NCBI GenBank assembly: GCA_016786885.1
Contig: JAEUVO010000028.1
Span: forward strand, 62,001 to 126,000
Reading direction: 5' to 3'
Origin: Chitinophagaceae bacterium
GTDB taxonomy: Bacteria; Bacteroidota; Bacteroidia; Chitinophagales; Chitinophagaceae
Length of the DNA stretch: 64,000 nt
Part shown: piece after piece, positions 46,184 through 56,102 of the stretch
Layout of the letters: each line of letters starts with the position of its first letter
Numbering within the stretch: position 1 is the stretch's first letter
Program-made: the position numbers and the translations under genes
The notes under the pieces: generated by a model
What the model was told of the DNA's origin: nothing
The model's database searches: none
What the model saw: the letters and a program-made list of their open reading frames with translations, nothing else

Positions 46184-48037
46184 TCACTCCGGCTGTAACC
46201 CCCAATGTTCGGGAGAACGCCATAATGCAGAGAGGAGCAATTCACGCATAAAGAAAAATTCTTTAGGCAGTTTATCATACATTTTTTCAAACAACTCTTC
46301 ATGTGACAATAATTCTTGTTTGCCGGGTTCCCTGTCTACTGTCATGATCTTTGCAAAATCCTCCCTGGAAAAATTTTCCATACCTGTCCAGTCCATATCC
46401 TCGTACCGCGGCATCCATCCGATAGGGCTTTCTACAGAAGAGGCATTTCCCCGGATACGTTCTACGATCCATTTCAATACACGGATATTTTCACCAAACC
46501 CCGGCCACTGAAACTGTCCATTCTCATCCTTACGGAACCAGTTCACCCCGAATATTCTTGGTGCATTAGGAAGATCACGGCCAAACTGTAACCAGTGATT
46601 TACATAATCACCAATATGATAACCCATAAATGGCAACATAGCAAAAGGATCACGGCGCACTTTACCTATTTCACCAAAAGCAGCAGCGGTCATTTCGCTT
46701 CCCATCGTAGTTGCCAGGTACACACCAAAGTTCCAGTTGAAGGATTGATATACTAAAGGTACACCGGTACTTCTTCTGCCACCAAAAATGAAACCGGCAA
46801 TAGGCACACCATTCGGGTTGTCCCAATCTTTATCAATAGCCGGATTCTGATAAGCAGGTGCGGTGAATCTTGAGTTAGGATGAGCAGCAGGTTTTCCGCT
46901 GGCCGGATCATAAGGTTTGCCATGCCAGTCAGTCAGGCCTTCAGGAATTTCTTTTGTCAACCCTTCCCACCACACATCTTTATCTGCAGTGACAGCCACA
47001 TTGGTAAAAATGGTGTTGGCTTTAATACTTTCCATTGCATTGGGATTGGTCTTATAGTTAGTGCCCGGTGCCACACCAAAATATCCTGCTTCCGGATTGA
47101 TAGCATATAGACCACCATCATTCCCTTTATGTATCCAGGCAATATCATCACCCACGGTAGTTACTTTCCAGCCATCAAACTCTTTTGGAGGAATCAGCAT
47201 CGCAAAATTTGTTTTACCACAGGCACTGGGAAAAGCGGCAGCCACATAGGTTTTTTTCTTATCAGGAGATTCAACTCCCATAATGAGCATATGCTCGGCC
47301 AGCCAGCCTTCTTCCCTGCCCATTGTTGATGCAATGCGGAGAGCAAAACATTTTTTACCCATCAATGCATTTCCACCATAGCCACTACCATAAGAAATAA
47401 TCAATCGTTCTTCCGGGAAATGTGATATATATTTTACATCCGGGTTACAAGGCCAGCTGCTGTCTTTCTGATTGCCCTGCAAAGGAGCGCCTACAGTATG
47501 GAGACATTTTACATAGCTTTTCTTTTGCAAATAGGGTAATACCTCACTTCCCATACGGGTCATGATCCGCATATTCACTACTACATATTCAGAATCGGTG
47601 ATCTGTACACCATATCTTGATAAAGGAGAACCGAGTGGCCCCATACAAAATGGGATAACATATAATGTTCTTCCCTTCATACAACCCTGCATCAGGTCCT
47701 GTAATTTCTTCTTCATCACTACAGGTTCCATCCAGTTGTTGGTAGGGCCAGCATCTTCTTTGCGCAGGCTGCAGATAAATGTTTTATCTTCTACCCTGGC
47801 CACATCGCTGGGATCACTGAAACAGGCAAAGCTATTAGGACGCTTTTCAGGATTAAGTTTAATAAAAGTGCCTTTTGTAACAAGCAACTGGCAAAGGTTA
47901 TCATATTCTTGCTGTGAGCCATCACACCAATGTACATGTGCGGCTTCACAGAAAGAAGCAATTTGTTTTACCCATGTTTCCAGTTCTGCCCGTGCGGGGG
48001 CTGTTTCCATGGCAAAAAAGTTGGATTGTTGTGACAT
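46184..48037 (-). CDS. pckG: Phosphoenolpyruvate carboxykinase (GTP)
   Basis: A 617-residue GTP-dependent PEPCK, converting oxaloacetate to PEP in gluconeogenesis. The phosphate-binding P-loop FPSACGKTN lies around residues 269-277. The motif [17 protein letters not shown] and an N-terminal substrate region ([20 protein letters not shown]) also match. Length agrees with the family (about 600-620). It has its own terminator. Confidence 0.96.
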   Translation of the reverse strand: MSQQSNFFAMETAPARAELETWVKQIASFCEAAHVHWCDGSQQEYDNLCQLLVTKGTFIKLNPEKRPNSFACFSDPSDVARVEDKTFICSLRKEDAGPTNNWMEPVVMKKKLQDLMQGCMKGRTLYVIPFCMGPLGSPLSRYGVQITDSEYVVVNMRIMTRMGSEVLPYLQKKSYVKCLHTVGAPLQGNQKDSSWPCNPDVKYISHFPEERLIISYGSGYGGNALMGKKCFALRIASTMGREEGWLAEHMLIMGVESPDKKKTYVAAAFPSACGKTNFAMLIPPKEFDGWKVTTVGDDIAWIHKGNDGGLYAINPEAGYFGVAPGTNYKTNPNAMESIKANTIFTNVAVTADKDVWWEGLTKEIPEGLTDWHGKPYDPASGKPAAHPNSRFTAPAYQNPAIDKDWDNPNGVPIAGFIFGGRRSTGVPLVYQSFNWNFGVYLATTMGSEMTAAAFGEIGKVRRDPFAMLPFMGYHIGDYVNHWLQFGRDLPNAPRIFGVNWFRKDENGQFQWPGFGENIRVLKWIVERIRGNASSVESPIGWMPRYEDMDWTGMENFSREDFAKIMTVDREPGKQELLSHEELFEKMYDKLPKEFFFMRELLLSALWRSPEHWGLQPE

Positions 48038-48226
48038 AGTTCTTTCTTTTAAAATGGAATTTATAAAAAGGCAGGCAACCGTAGCGATGAAACGTAGAAT
48101 TTATTTCAGCACTGTAAAAATGAGTAATTCCTGTTTATTGACTAATGGTCTATATCATAACGAAGTATGAGTTTAATTAGGTTTTATCCCCGAACGGTGG
48201 ATGAATAAATAATTATTAACGCCTGC

Positions 48227-49447
48227 CTACACTTGTTTTTTCTCTTTACGTAATACATACCATGCAATCAGCAGGCTAAAGAGCATAAAGAATGCACCAA
48301 GCAAAAAGAATAACCCCGGGAAATAGAACGGAGCTTGTGGACTGGTGAAGTATTCAAAAATATTGTTCATAATAAGCGGGCCAATAATTGTAGTAAGGCT
48401 CATCAGACTTGTTAAGGCACCTTGCAACTCCCCTTGTTGTGACGGAGGGACATGTTCTGCTAATATGGCCTGTAAGGAAGGCCCGGCGATACCGCCAAGG
48501 CAGTAAGGAACAAGGAAAGCAAACATCATCCATCCCTGAGTGGCAAAAGCAAAGAGAACTAGTCCAGCAGTATATAACAATAATCCCAGGTAAATACTTT
48601 TATTATTACCAATTCTTGGAGTAATAATTCTTGTTAAACCTGCTTGTACAGCCCCAACCAGCACACCTACGACAGCCAGGGAAAGTCCTACCATTCCTTC
48701 ACTCCATTCGAAACGATAAATGGTGAAGAAACTCCAGTTGCCCTGTACTGCCTGGGCAGCAAGATAAATGAGGAAAAAAGAAATGGCTAAACTGCCGATA
48801 GAGGGGGTTTTTCTTAAGAACTGTAAAGAGCCAAAAGGGTTGGCTCTCCTCCATTCAAACGGCCGGCGATGTTCTTTACTGAGCGACTCAGGTAATACAA
48901 AATAGCCATATAGCGCATTTAATAAACAGAGCCCGGCAGCTGCATAGAAAGGGGCCCTGATGCCGAAACCTGCCAGCAGTCCGCCTAATGCGGGACCAAT
49001 AACAAAACCCAAACCAAATGCAGCGCCGATCATTCCAAAATTCTTTGCCCTTGTTTCAGCGGTACTCACATCAGCAATATAGGCAGCAGCAGTAGTAAAA
49101 CTGGCACCGGTGATTCCGGCAATGATGCGCCCTGCAAACAACCAGCTATAATCAGGGGCTAAAGCGAGTATGATATAATCAATTCCAAACCCCAACAACG
49201 AAAATAATAATACCGGGCGCCTGCCATACTTATCGCTCAGGTTACCGATCAGGGGGGCAAAAATGAATTGTGTAATAGCATATACTGATATCAGCCATGC
49301 ACCATCCGAACTGGCTTCATTAACAGGAATGCCTTTTAACTCAGATATCAGTTTAGGCATTACCGGGATGATCAATCCCCAACCCATTACATCGATCAGT
49401 AAGGTGACAAAAATAAAACCTACAGCAGCTTTACGGGAATCTTTCAT
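48227..49447 (-). CDS. MFS transporter, TetA/TCR-like drug exporter
   Basis: A 406-residue transporter with twelve predicted segments. MFS motif A is LIGNLSDKYGRRPVLLFS. The start (FIFVTLLIDVMGWGLIIPVMPKLI) and the mid-protein VIGPALGGLLAGFGIRAPF resemble the TetA/TCR group of proton-driven multidrug or tetracycline exporters. No regulator is adjacent, and the substrate is unknown. Confidence 0.87.
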   Translation of the reverse strand: MKDSRKAAVGFIFVTLLIDVMGWGLIIPVMPKLISELKGIPVNEASSDGAWLISVYAITQFIFAPLIGNLSDKYGRRPVLLFSLLGFGIDYIILALAPDYSWLFAGRIIAGITGASFTTAAAYIADVSTAETRAKNFGMIGAAFGLGFVIGPALGGLLAGFGIRAPFYAAAGLCLLNALYGYFVLPESLSKEHRRPFEWRRANPFGSLQFLRKTPSIGSLAISFFLIYLAAQAVQGNWSFFTIYRFEWSEGMVGLSLAVVGVLVGAVQAGLTRIITPRIGNNKSIYLGLLLYTAGLVLFAFATQGWMMFAFLVPYCLGGIAGPSLQAILAEHVPPSQQGELQGALTSLMSLTTIIGPLIMNNIFEYFTSPQAPFYFPGLFFLLGAFFMLFSLLIAWYVLRKEKKQV

Positions 49448-49652
49448 GAACAGTAAAAGGAGTTAAGTGCTAAGATCAGTTATTGTTATGAAGTATGAAA
49501 ATTTTACATAAAACCTCTCTTATAGTTAATACTAATAATTAACAAACTGGTGAATGATCATCGGTTTGCTGCTTTTATCTTTGTCTCTCTTAAGGCAGTA
49601 AAGCAAAACGGATACATTCCGTTATTTTTTTATTCATCATAAATTCATCTGT

Positions 49653-50540
49653 ATGAAACTACAGCACCTGGTATTAGTAGCAGCATCTCCTGTTTTATTA
49701 TTTTCTTGTGTCAGCAGTAAAAAATTCAAAACGGCACAGGCTGATTATGCAAACCTTGAAACAAAATATAAAACACTGGAAAGCGACCTGTCAGAGTGCA
49801 GCACTGAAAAGGCTACACTAACACGGCAAAAAGAAACACTGGAAAGAGAAAAAGCATTATTGAATACAAGAGTGGCCGACCTGATCGCCCAGGCCGATTA
49901 TTTAAAAGAGAATAACAACCAGGCGTTAAAACAATTGGAAAACCTGTCGGTAATCTCCGGTAAGCAGGCAGAAAGTATTAAAAAATCAATGGAAAACATT
50001 GGGGCTAAAGATGCCTATATACAAACCCTGCAGCAACAGATGGCCCATAAGGATTCACTGAACATGGCATTGGTGATGAACCTAAAAGGTGCCATTGGAA
50101 ACCTGGATGACCAGGATATTAATATTAAAGTGGATAAGGGAGTTGTTTATATTGATATTTCTGACAAACTGCTTTTTAAAAGCGGTAGCTATGAAGTAAC
50201 AAACAGGGCAAAAGAAGTGTTGGGTAAAGTGGCGCAGGTATTAAAGAATCAGCCGGATATGGAATTCATGGTAGAGGGTCATACTGATAATGTACCCTAC
50301 AAAGGGGGTGTATTAGCAGATAACTGGGATCTGAGTGTAAAAAGGGCAACTGCGGTAGTGAGAATTTTACAAAAACAATATGGACTTGATCCTGCAAAAA
50401 TGGCAGCTGCTGGCCGTGGTGAGTACAGGCCTGTACAGGAGAATACAACCAAAGAAGGAAAAGCAGCAAACAGAAGAACAAGGATTGTGATATTGCCACA
50501 ACTTGATCAATTCTTCAAACTGCTTGAACCGGCAAAGTAA
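49653..50540 (+). CDS. OmpA-family lipoprotein with coiled-coil spacer
   Basis: A 295-residue lipoprotein with lipobox at Cys19 (VLLFSCVSS). A long coiled coil with regular heptads fills about residues 25-130 (LETKYKTLESDLSECSTEK). A C-terminal OmpA domain follows, with KSGSYEVTNRAKEVL, VEGHTDNVPYKGG and NRRTRIVI. It tethers the outer membrane to peptidoglycan. It ends in a bidirectional palindromic terminator. Confidence 0.9.
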   Translation: MKLQHLVLVAASPVLLFSCVSSKKFKTAQADYANLETKYKTLESDLSECSTEKATLTRQKETLEREKALLNTRVADLIAQADYLKENNNQALKQLENLSVISGKQAESIKKSMENIGAKDAYIQTLQQQMAHKDSLNMALVMNLKGAIGNLDDQDINIKVDKGVVYIDISDKLLFKSGSYEVTNRAKEVLGKVAQVLKNQPDMEFMVEGHTDNVPYKGGVLADNWDLSVKRATAVVRILQKQYGLDPAKMAAAGRGEYRPVQENTTKEGKAANRRTRIVILPQLDQFFKLLEPAK

Positions 50541-50558
50541 CCGGCATATATAAAGTAA

Positions 50559-50590
50559 CAAAGCCATTGAAAATATTTTCAATGGCTTTG
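50559..50590. terminator. Bidirectional palindromic terminator
   Basis: Perfect 32-base palindrome (50559-50574 with 50575-50590), likely forming a long stem with a small AT loop, followed by T residues. It separates the OmpA-family and cytochrome c genes. Confidence 0.8.
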
Positions 50591-50610
50591 TTTGTTAAAC
50601 GAATAATACT

Positions 50611-51021
50611 CTATTTAAATGTTCTCATATAATTAACTATGGCCCAGATATCATTAGCGACAGGGATCTTGGTTTTATAAGAAGGCATATCTTTTCTACC
50701 CTGGTAAGTTTTGTAAAATAATGAGCCATCAGTTTGGGACTGGAAAGAAGCTTTTGTAAAATCACCACTTTCTGTATCCAGTTGGGCTGCTTTAGGGCCA
50801 TCTCCTTTTCCTTTTGTTCCATGGCATGATTTGCAGTGCTGGGTATACAAGGTCTTACCTGTAGTCAACGACCCGGCATCGTCCTTAAGAGGATTCACTT
50901 TGTTCTTGTAATTATCAGGCACAGGCCATGGCTCCTGTGAAGTTTCTTTTGGCACAAATGCGAGTAAGCCAATGGTAAAAAGGCTAAAGAGCAGAACAGT
51001 TACATTTTTTTTCATTTTCAT
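50611..51021 (-). CDS. Small periplasmic c-type cytochrome
   Basis: A 136-residue secreted class I cytochrome c with a signal peptide (residues 1-22). The heme motif is CKSCHG (about 63-67), and the axial Met is in KDMPSYK. It ends with the helix DIWAIVNYMRTF, typical of cytochrome c555/caa3-like domains. It is the last gene in the minus-strand operon that begins at 54613 and probably carries electrons from the NrfCD-like module. Confidence 0.92.
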   Translation of the reverse strand: MKMKKNVTVLLFSLFTIGLLAFVPKETSQEPWPVPDNYKNKVNPLKDDAGSLTTGKTLYTQHCKSCHGTKGKGDGPKAAQLDTESGDFTKASFQSQTDGSLFYKTYQGRKDMPSYKTKIPVANDIWAIVNYMRTFK

Positions 51022-51050
51022 TGATTTTACTTATTAAAGATGTATGTGTA

Positions 51051-51977
51051 TTAAGAATTAGTTGCATTGCCTGGTAAAACCGGTTGTTCTTTTCTTAAAC
51101 GAAACAGTTCATATACAATGACAATATAGTGCCCCCAAACTGCCACCATTAAGATAGCAAATGTGATCAACATCCACATCGGTGGATGCGAACTCCATAA
51201 AGCTCTTGGTTGTTCTTCCAGTTTGTCTGACACCGGAACACCCCATTTTTCAATGGCAGAAGCTTCAAGATTACCATAGGTATCATTTTCTTCCAGCCTG
51301 GCAATCAGTGTAATATTTCCTTTTGCATCACCGGGAAGATTGTTGGGTATTTCAATGGTTGCTTCACCATTTTCATCTGTGGCGCCCTCTCCTACTTTTA
51401 AAGGATTGAATAAACGCTTAACAAAAATACCCAGTGTGATTTCCGGTACAGGTGTCTCAGTTCCGGACCCAACATCAACCAGTTTTACCTGTACGGTTAG
51501 TAAAGAATCTTCTTTAACGGGAGTCAGTGTAAGCAGGGCTCTTTTTATAGTTACTTCTCCTTCTGCCCCTTCCATTGATTTATTGCCGGCTACAATTGCT
51601 TTAAAATAAAGCTGCCCCTCCTTATTGGTAACCACCTGTTCTGCTTTTACATTCAGCACCGCATTACCGTTTCTGTCGGTGATAGCAGTACCTAATTCGT
51701 TTTCCGCAGAATCGGTAACGAGGTAGAATTTTATTTTAAAGCTATGCAATTGGGTAAGCGTACCCTTGATCTTTGCTTTAAGAGATGCTTTCAGATCAAT
51801 AGTATTGTCACTTTTCTGCACGGTTACCAGATCAAGTGTCGGAGAGATCAGTGCCGGTTCATCTGCTGTCGCCTCTGTTGCTTCCTGCTGTGCAGTACTG
51901 TCGGTTTGCCCGGCAAGGGTTATTGAAAAAATGAGACAGCAAAGTAAACCGGTTATTAATAATAATGGACGTTTCAT
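51051..51977 (-). CDS. Periplasmic protein with C-terminal anchor, operon partner of NrfD-like protein
   Basis: A 308-residue exported protein with a signal peptide and a single membrane segment near the C-terminus (about 267-293, MWMLITFAILMVAVWGHYIVI). The exposed part has two or more beta-sandwich-like repeats (DRNGNAVLNVKAEQVV, DENGEATIEIPNNL). No heme or Fe-S motif. It lies 10 bases after the NrfD-like gene, so the two are likely to function together. I do not recognise the family. Confidence 0.65.
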   Translation of the reverse strand: MKRPLLLITGLLCCLIFSITLAGQTDSTAQQEATEATADEPALISPTLDLVTVQKSDNTIDLKASLKAKIKGTLTQLHSFKIKFYLVTDSAENELGTAITDRNGNAVLNVKAEQVVTNKEGQLYFKAIVAGNKSMEGAEGEVTIKRALLTLTPVKEDSLLTVQVKLVDVGSGTETPVPEITLGIFVKRLFNPLKVGEGATDENGEATIEIPNNLPGDAKGNITLIARLEENDTYGNLEASAIEKWGVPVSDKLEEQPRALWSSHPPMWMLITFAILMVAVWGHYIVIVYELFRLRKEQPVLPGNATNS

Positions 51978-51987
51978 ACAAAATATT

Positions 51988-53346
51988 TTAAGCAGGTTGT
52001 ACTTCTTCTTTTTTAATAACTGGATGAACAGATTCCTGATGTTTATTATTTGTGTCTTCCAATCCAGTTATTGGAACAACGGTTACAAACTTTGACATCA
52101 CCGTAAAGAACAAAAGGAATGTGGCAATACCAGCAATGGTAAGCACCCATTCGGGCCAGGTAGCAGCATATTTTACATATTCGGTTCTTGTATCCTGCAT
52201 AGGAAGCAAAGTTGTTTCAAGTGTAGGTACAATAATGAGGTAACGTTTTACCCACATGGCTATCACCATTATAAAAGCTACTAAGGTTATCCAGTTGGGT
52301 TTTCGTGTAGCAGGGATTGCCACAATAAGAATAGGAATAAAAATTCCTGCCAGATTAGCAAACAGCGTCCACCAGCCATATTCAGAAGGGCTGAATAATT
52401 TATGGATCAGTTCTCCATCCCATTTTTCTGAGCCAAACCAGCTGGTAAAATATTCGGAAAAAGTAAAATAGCCATAGCCTGCAGCCAGCACCAGCATAAT
52501 ATAACCAAGGTAAGTAAAGTGTTTATCGGTAAAATAATTATTGAGCTTGTACATTTTTCTGTAAAACCACATAGCCACGATCAGTACACCACAACCGGAA
52601 TAAAGAGCACCAATTACAAAATAAGGCCCGAAGATAGTGCTATGCCACCCGGGGCGTAGTGTCATACCAAATATCCAGGAAAGAATGGATGCTACTATGA
52701 TGGAAAGTGGTATCATAATAATGGCCAGCAGATTTTGAGAAATGATCAGGTGTCTTTTCTGACTGGCAGCTCCCCGGTAACCAAGAGATAATGCTTTATA
52801 TAATTTTTGCTTCCATTTAGGAATATCCAGTTTGGCATCACGATATACAGCAAAGTCTTTTATCAGTGCCATATAAAGGAACAGAACACTTCCCGCAAAA
52901 AATGTAACAACAGCCATCACATCCCATGTCATAGGAGACTGTATCCTTGGGTAAACAAATAAGTGGTGCAGCCTGTCGAACCGGCCCACACATAAAAGAA
53001 TAAAAACAGGACCGACAACCACCGAGATAATGGTCATGAACTGCGCCAGCCTTACAATGGGTTTACCCCAGCTTACTTTAGACAAATGCAGTATACCAGC
53101 TATAATAGCTCCTGCATAACTAAGGCCGATAAAGAAGATAAAGTTGACAATAAACAGACCCCATACCACATTATCCCGCATACCAGTAACGCCATGCCCC
53201 TTTGCGATCTGCAGGTACAATGCATATGCCCCCGCTATGATACATAGCAGGTAAAAAATGGTCCAACCCCATGCCCTTTTGCCATACTTCTCGATAGTCT
53301 TCCGCTGGTAATTGAAAGCTTCCTGTTGGTAGTTATTGAGTTCCAT
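51988..53346 (-). CDS. NrfD/PsrC-like quinol-interacting membrane protein
   Basis: A 452-residue membrane protein with about ten segments. It resembles NrfD/PsrC and ActC-like quinol-binding subunits of electron transfer complexes (NVVWGLFIVNFIFFIGLSYAG near the N-terminus, QKRHLIISQNLLAIIMIP mid-protein). It probably passes electrons from menaquinol to the partner Fe-S protein or in reverse. No catalytic molybdopterin subunit is present in the operon. Confidence 0.85.
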   Translation of the reverse strand: MELNNYQQEAFNYQRKTIEKYGKRAWGWTIFYLLCIIAGAYALYLQIAKGHGVTGMRDNVVWGLFIVNFIFFIGLSYAGAIIAGILHLSKVSWGKPIVRLAQFMTIISVVVGPVFILLCVGRFDRLHHLFVYPRIQSPMTWDVMAVVTFFAGSVLFLYMALIKDFAVYRDAKLDIPKWKQKLYKALSLGYRGAASQKRHLIISQNLLAIIMIPLSIIVASILSWIFGMTLRPGWHSTIFGPYFVIGALYSGCGVLIVAMWFYRKMYKLNNYFTDKHFTYLGYIMLVLAAGYGYFTFSEYFTSWFGSEKWDGELIHKLFSPSEYGWWTLFANLAGIFIPILIVAIPATRKPNWITLVAFIMVIAMWVKRYLIIVPTLETTLLPMQDTRTEYVKYAATWPEWVLTIAGIATFLLFFTVMSKFVTVVPITGLEDTNNKHQESVHPVIKKEEVQPA

Positions 53347-53387
53347 AATTCAGCTATTCGTTGAGTGATTGGTGTAATCTTTCCGCA

Positions 53388-54356
53388 CTAATTCTTTTTC
53401 TCAAAAATGTCTTTGTATTCTTTAAATCTTTCTTTCAGGTCATCGCTTAATGATTCATATCCTCTTTCTACCGGGAACTGCCTGTCTTTTGGTGGCAGAT
53501 AATATACTCTTGGTTTAGTGCCCAACTCTTCCATATACCGATAACCAGCTCTGTCTTTTATTAATTGGGTGAAGCTGACCGTTTCGCTGCCATTGGTTAC
53601 AGTGTCTTCATTTTCATCACCGAAATAGAATACACCATTCGGGCAAGCTTCCACACAAGGAGGAAGCAAACCTTCTTTTGCTCTGTCAGGACAGAAATCA
53701 CATTTTTCCACGGTACCCACTTTGGCAGGGATACCTGTTTCGGGATTGTAAACAAGATTTTTTATATCGAACGAAAGATCAGGTTCATCCCAGTTAAATA
53801 CCCTGGTGGAATAAGGACAAGCCGCCATACAGAATTTACACCCAATACAACGGTCGTTGTCGATCAACACTATACCGTCCTGCCTTTTATAAGTGGCGTC
53901 AACCGGGCAAACTTTTACACAAGGGGGATTATCACAATGGAAGCATTGTTTGGGAAACCAGTAAGGAGCTCCTTTATCACTATCTTTTAATAATTTAACG
54001 GTGAGCCATTCTGTTTCTTCCGGACGATAGTGCCATTTCTGGCAAGCGGTTATACACTTACGGGCATTTTTGCAAAGAGCCAGGTCAACCACCATTACAA
54101 ATTTTTTTCCGGCAATGCCCTCCCTTGCTTCCAGTTTGGAAACAATAGCCATATGCTCCTGGTGATTCAAATAAGCAGAATCAATTTCAACTATTTCTCC
54201 ATCAGGAGAAAGCAATTTGACTTTTTCGTTGATACCTGCTTTTTTAGAAGAGCAGGAACAGGCCAAGCTTCCGCAGGCAGCAGTTGCTACGGTAGCTATA
54301 GTTGCGGTTTTCAAAAAATCCCGCCGGCTTTTGTCATTTACTTCTTCTTGTTTCAT
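53388..54356 (-). CDS. NrfC-like 4Fe-4S dicluster protein with Tat signal
   Basis: A 322-residue exported protein with a Tat signal (SRRDFLK, residues 10-16). It carries four Cys clusters: LALCKNARKCITACQKWH, CFHCDNPPCVKVCPVD, RCIGCKFCMAACPYS and CDFCPDRAKEGLLPPCVEAC. This matches NrfC/PsrB-like proteins with four 4Fe-4S clusters. I chose the ATG at 54356. It passes electrons between the NrfD-like protein and periplasmic carriers. Confidence 0.92.
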   Translation of the reverse strand: MKQEEVNDKSRRDFLKTATIATVATAACGSLACSCSSKKAGINEKVKLLSPDGEIVEIDSAYLNHQEHMAIVSKLEAREGIAGKKFVMVVDLALCKNARKCITACQKWHYRPEETEWLTVKLLKDSDKGAPYWFPKQCFHCDNPPCVKVCPVDATYKRQDGIVLIDNDRCIGCKFCMAACPYSTRVFNWDEPDLSFDIKNLVYNPETGIPAKVGTVEKCDFCPDRAKEGLLPPCVEACPNGVFYFGDENEDTVTNGSETVSFTQLIKDRAGYRYMEELGTKPRVYYLPPKDRQFPVERGYESLSDDLKERFKEYKDIFEKKN

Positions 54357-54388
54357 TGTTAAGTATAATAAGGAGTGATAAGAATTGG

Positions 54389-54613
54389 TCAACTGTTTTC
54401 TTTGGAGGGATTCTTCATCCAGTTATAGATCTCTTTATTGGTAGCTTTTTGTTTTTTTGTCACTGCGTCAAACAAGGCCTTATTCACTTCCACCAATTTC
54501 CCATCTGCAGTCAGCATTTTAATCTTCTCTGAGCTGTTCTTTTCTTTTTGTGATAACAGAAGTGAAAAGAACCAGCGGCGGGATTTATCTGCTGTTTTTT
54601 TATTGTTTCCCAT
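54389..54613 (-). CDS. Small Tat-like protein with segment shared with the Fe-S protein
   Basis: A 74-residue protein beginning with a Tat-like SRRWFFSLLL stretch and continuing with SEKIKMLTADGKLVEVNKAL. That segment parallels the Fe-S protein's NEKVKLLSPDGEIVEIDSAY. It has no Cys clusters. Its stop is 32 bases from the Fe-S gene start, making it the first gene of the operon. It may be a small maturation or assembly partner, or a relic of duplication; I do not recognise a family. Confidence 0.6.
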   Translation of the reverse strand: MGNNKKTADKSRRWFFSLLLSQKEKNSSEKIKMLTADGKLVEVNKALFDAVTKKQKATNKEIYNWMKNPSKENS

Positions 54614-54878
54614 ACATAACCGGTTTGTAATTATTTAATAAAAAAAGGTGATGCAACTTATTTATGAGTTTTTGACCATCTCATGACAAGGGTCAAGCTA
54701 ATAAGTGAGAAATGTCACAAATACACGGTTTTGATGACAATTAGTTTACAATGTGACTAAAGTCATATATCAAACAGTTGCCTGTCATGGAACTGTCAGA
54801 ACCCTCTAAATATTTTTGACAGTGCATTTCTAAAAGTTCTTATTTGTATCAATCTTCAATAAGTTAAACTAGCTTTTT
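54614..54878. promoter_or_regulatory. Divergent control region of the two electron-transfer operons
   Basis: A 265-base region between the minus-strand Fe-S/NrfD operon and the plus-strand cytochrome/barrel operon. It contains six TGACA or TGTCA half-sites (at about 54684, 54713, 54735, 54783, 54794, 54817) and a TTGACC...GGTCAA inverted repeat (54672-54696). A transcription factor of the CRP/FNR superfamily acting on both operons is plausible, but no binding is shown. Confidence 0.5.
54751..54768. promoter_or_regulatory. CRP/FNR-like palindrome
   Basis: The site reads ATGTGACTAAAGTCATAT. It matches TGTGA-N6-TCACA at nine of ten core positions and is nearly symmetric. It lies about 111-128 bases upstream of the plus-strand start at 54879 and about 140 bases from the minus-strand start at 54613. 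Confidence 0.45.
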
Positions 54879-56069
54879 ATGAAAAAAGTTTCAATCATGC
54901 AAGCAGCCGCCCTGTTCCTAGTGGTTTTCTTTCTATCGGCTTCTTTGCTGCAGTGTACAAAAGATGGGGAACTCGTAAAGAACCTCGACAGGTCTTATAC
55001 GGGTGGGCCAGACTCAACCGTTTATGCAGCTTTTTATGAAAGCAATACGATTGCTACTGCCGATGCTGTACCAGATGTAAATGATGTGATCAAGATGAGG
55101 GGTGTACAAACCATCATTCATGAGTATTGCAACACCTCAAATTGTCATGGCGGGCCTATTGCACCACGTTTTGAAATCTACTCCCAGATCATGCAATATG
55201 TGAAACCCGGCGATCCGGAAAGAAGCAAGCTGTGGGAATATATTACTACCAATGATTTTGATAATGCAATGCCTCCTGTAAACTCCAATTATGAATTAAG
55301 TACAAGAGATAAAAGCATAGTATATAACTGGATCAAGAATGGAGCTAAAGAAAAACCCGATTTGAGTGATTTCAGGCCAGCAGCGATCAGAATATTAGTA
55401 GACGGATGTAGTTCAGCCAACTGTCACAATACAGCTACAGCTACAGGAGGATGGGCAAGAAAGGGGCTGATTCCCGGACTTACTTCTGCAGATACTACAC
55501 AATTTACCTATATAAATCCTACAACGGGATCAGTTACTGTTTACTGTCAGTTGTCCAATCAAACACTGAGGAACCAGGCATGGACAGCTTATAAAGACAG
55601 TGTGAAAAGGTTCTATGCAGATACTGTCGCCAATGCCAGCTTCCGTCCATGGAAAACTGTCAGTACTCCCGTTTCAGCATTAAGCACAAGAGGACCATTG
55701 AATAATTATGATGATATCCTGATGGATATTCTTTATCCAAAGTCAGTAAGGACTGTTAGCTCTGTAGTATATACAGACCCGGTTACTCTTAAAGGATATT
55801 ATGTAAGAGGAAATCCGCTTGTAAGCACCGATTGTTTTGTACGTCGCATGGATTCTACATTGATCTATCGTAACCCACTAACCCTTGTTGAAGCTTCTGT
55901 TAGCGGTAATATGTCCTATGATGATGGTGGATTTAAACCTTCAGAAGTAGCTCTTTTTAAAGCTTGGTATTTTGCTGATCCTAACATTCCGGATGTATGG
56001 AAATATGGTTTTGCTAATGTCGGCATCTTCAAATACAGGAAGACCGGTAACTATATCATTAAGCGATAA
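54879..56069 (+). CDS. Lipoprotein with two CX4CH heme-like motifs
   Basis: A 396-residue lipoprotein with lipobox at Cys26 (SLLQCTKD). Two heme-like motifs are CNTSNCH and CSSANCH, each with four residues between the Cys. Otherwise it is unlike classical cytochromes; the body is polar with a Tyr/Asn-rich region. The CX4CH motif is known from some cytochromes, so heme binding is likely but not proven. It is followed at 33 bases by a second heme-motif protein and then a beta-barrel. Confidence 0.7.
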   Translation: MKKVSIMQAAALFLVVFFLSASLLQCTKDGELVKNLDRSYTGGPDSTVYAAFYESNTIATADAVPDVNDVIKMRGVQTIIHEYCNTSNCHGGPIAPRFEIYSQIMQYVKPGDPERSKLWEYITTNDFDNAMPPVNSNYELSTRDKSIVYNWIKNGAKEKPDLSDFRPAAIRILVDGCSSANCHNTATATGGWARKGLIPGLTSADTTQFTYINPTTGSVTVYCQLSNQTLRNQAWTAYKDSVKRFYADTVANASFRPWKTVSTPVSALSTRGPLNNYDDILMDILYPKSVRTVSSVVYTDPVTLKGYYVRGNPLVSTDCFVRRMDSTLIYRNPLTLVEASVSGNMSYDDGGFKPSEVALFKAWYFADPNIPDVWKYGFANVGIFKYRKTGNYIIKR

Positions 56070-56102
56070 ACCTCATCAACTCATTCAAAAATTATCAGGT
56101 AT

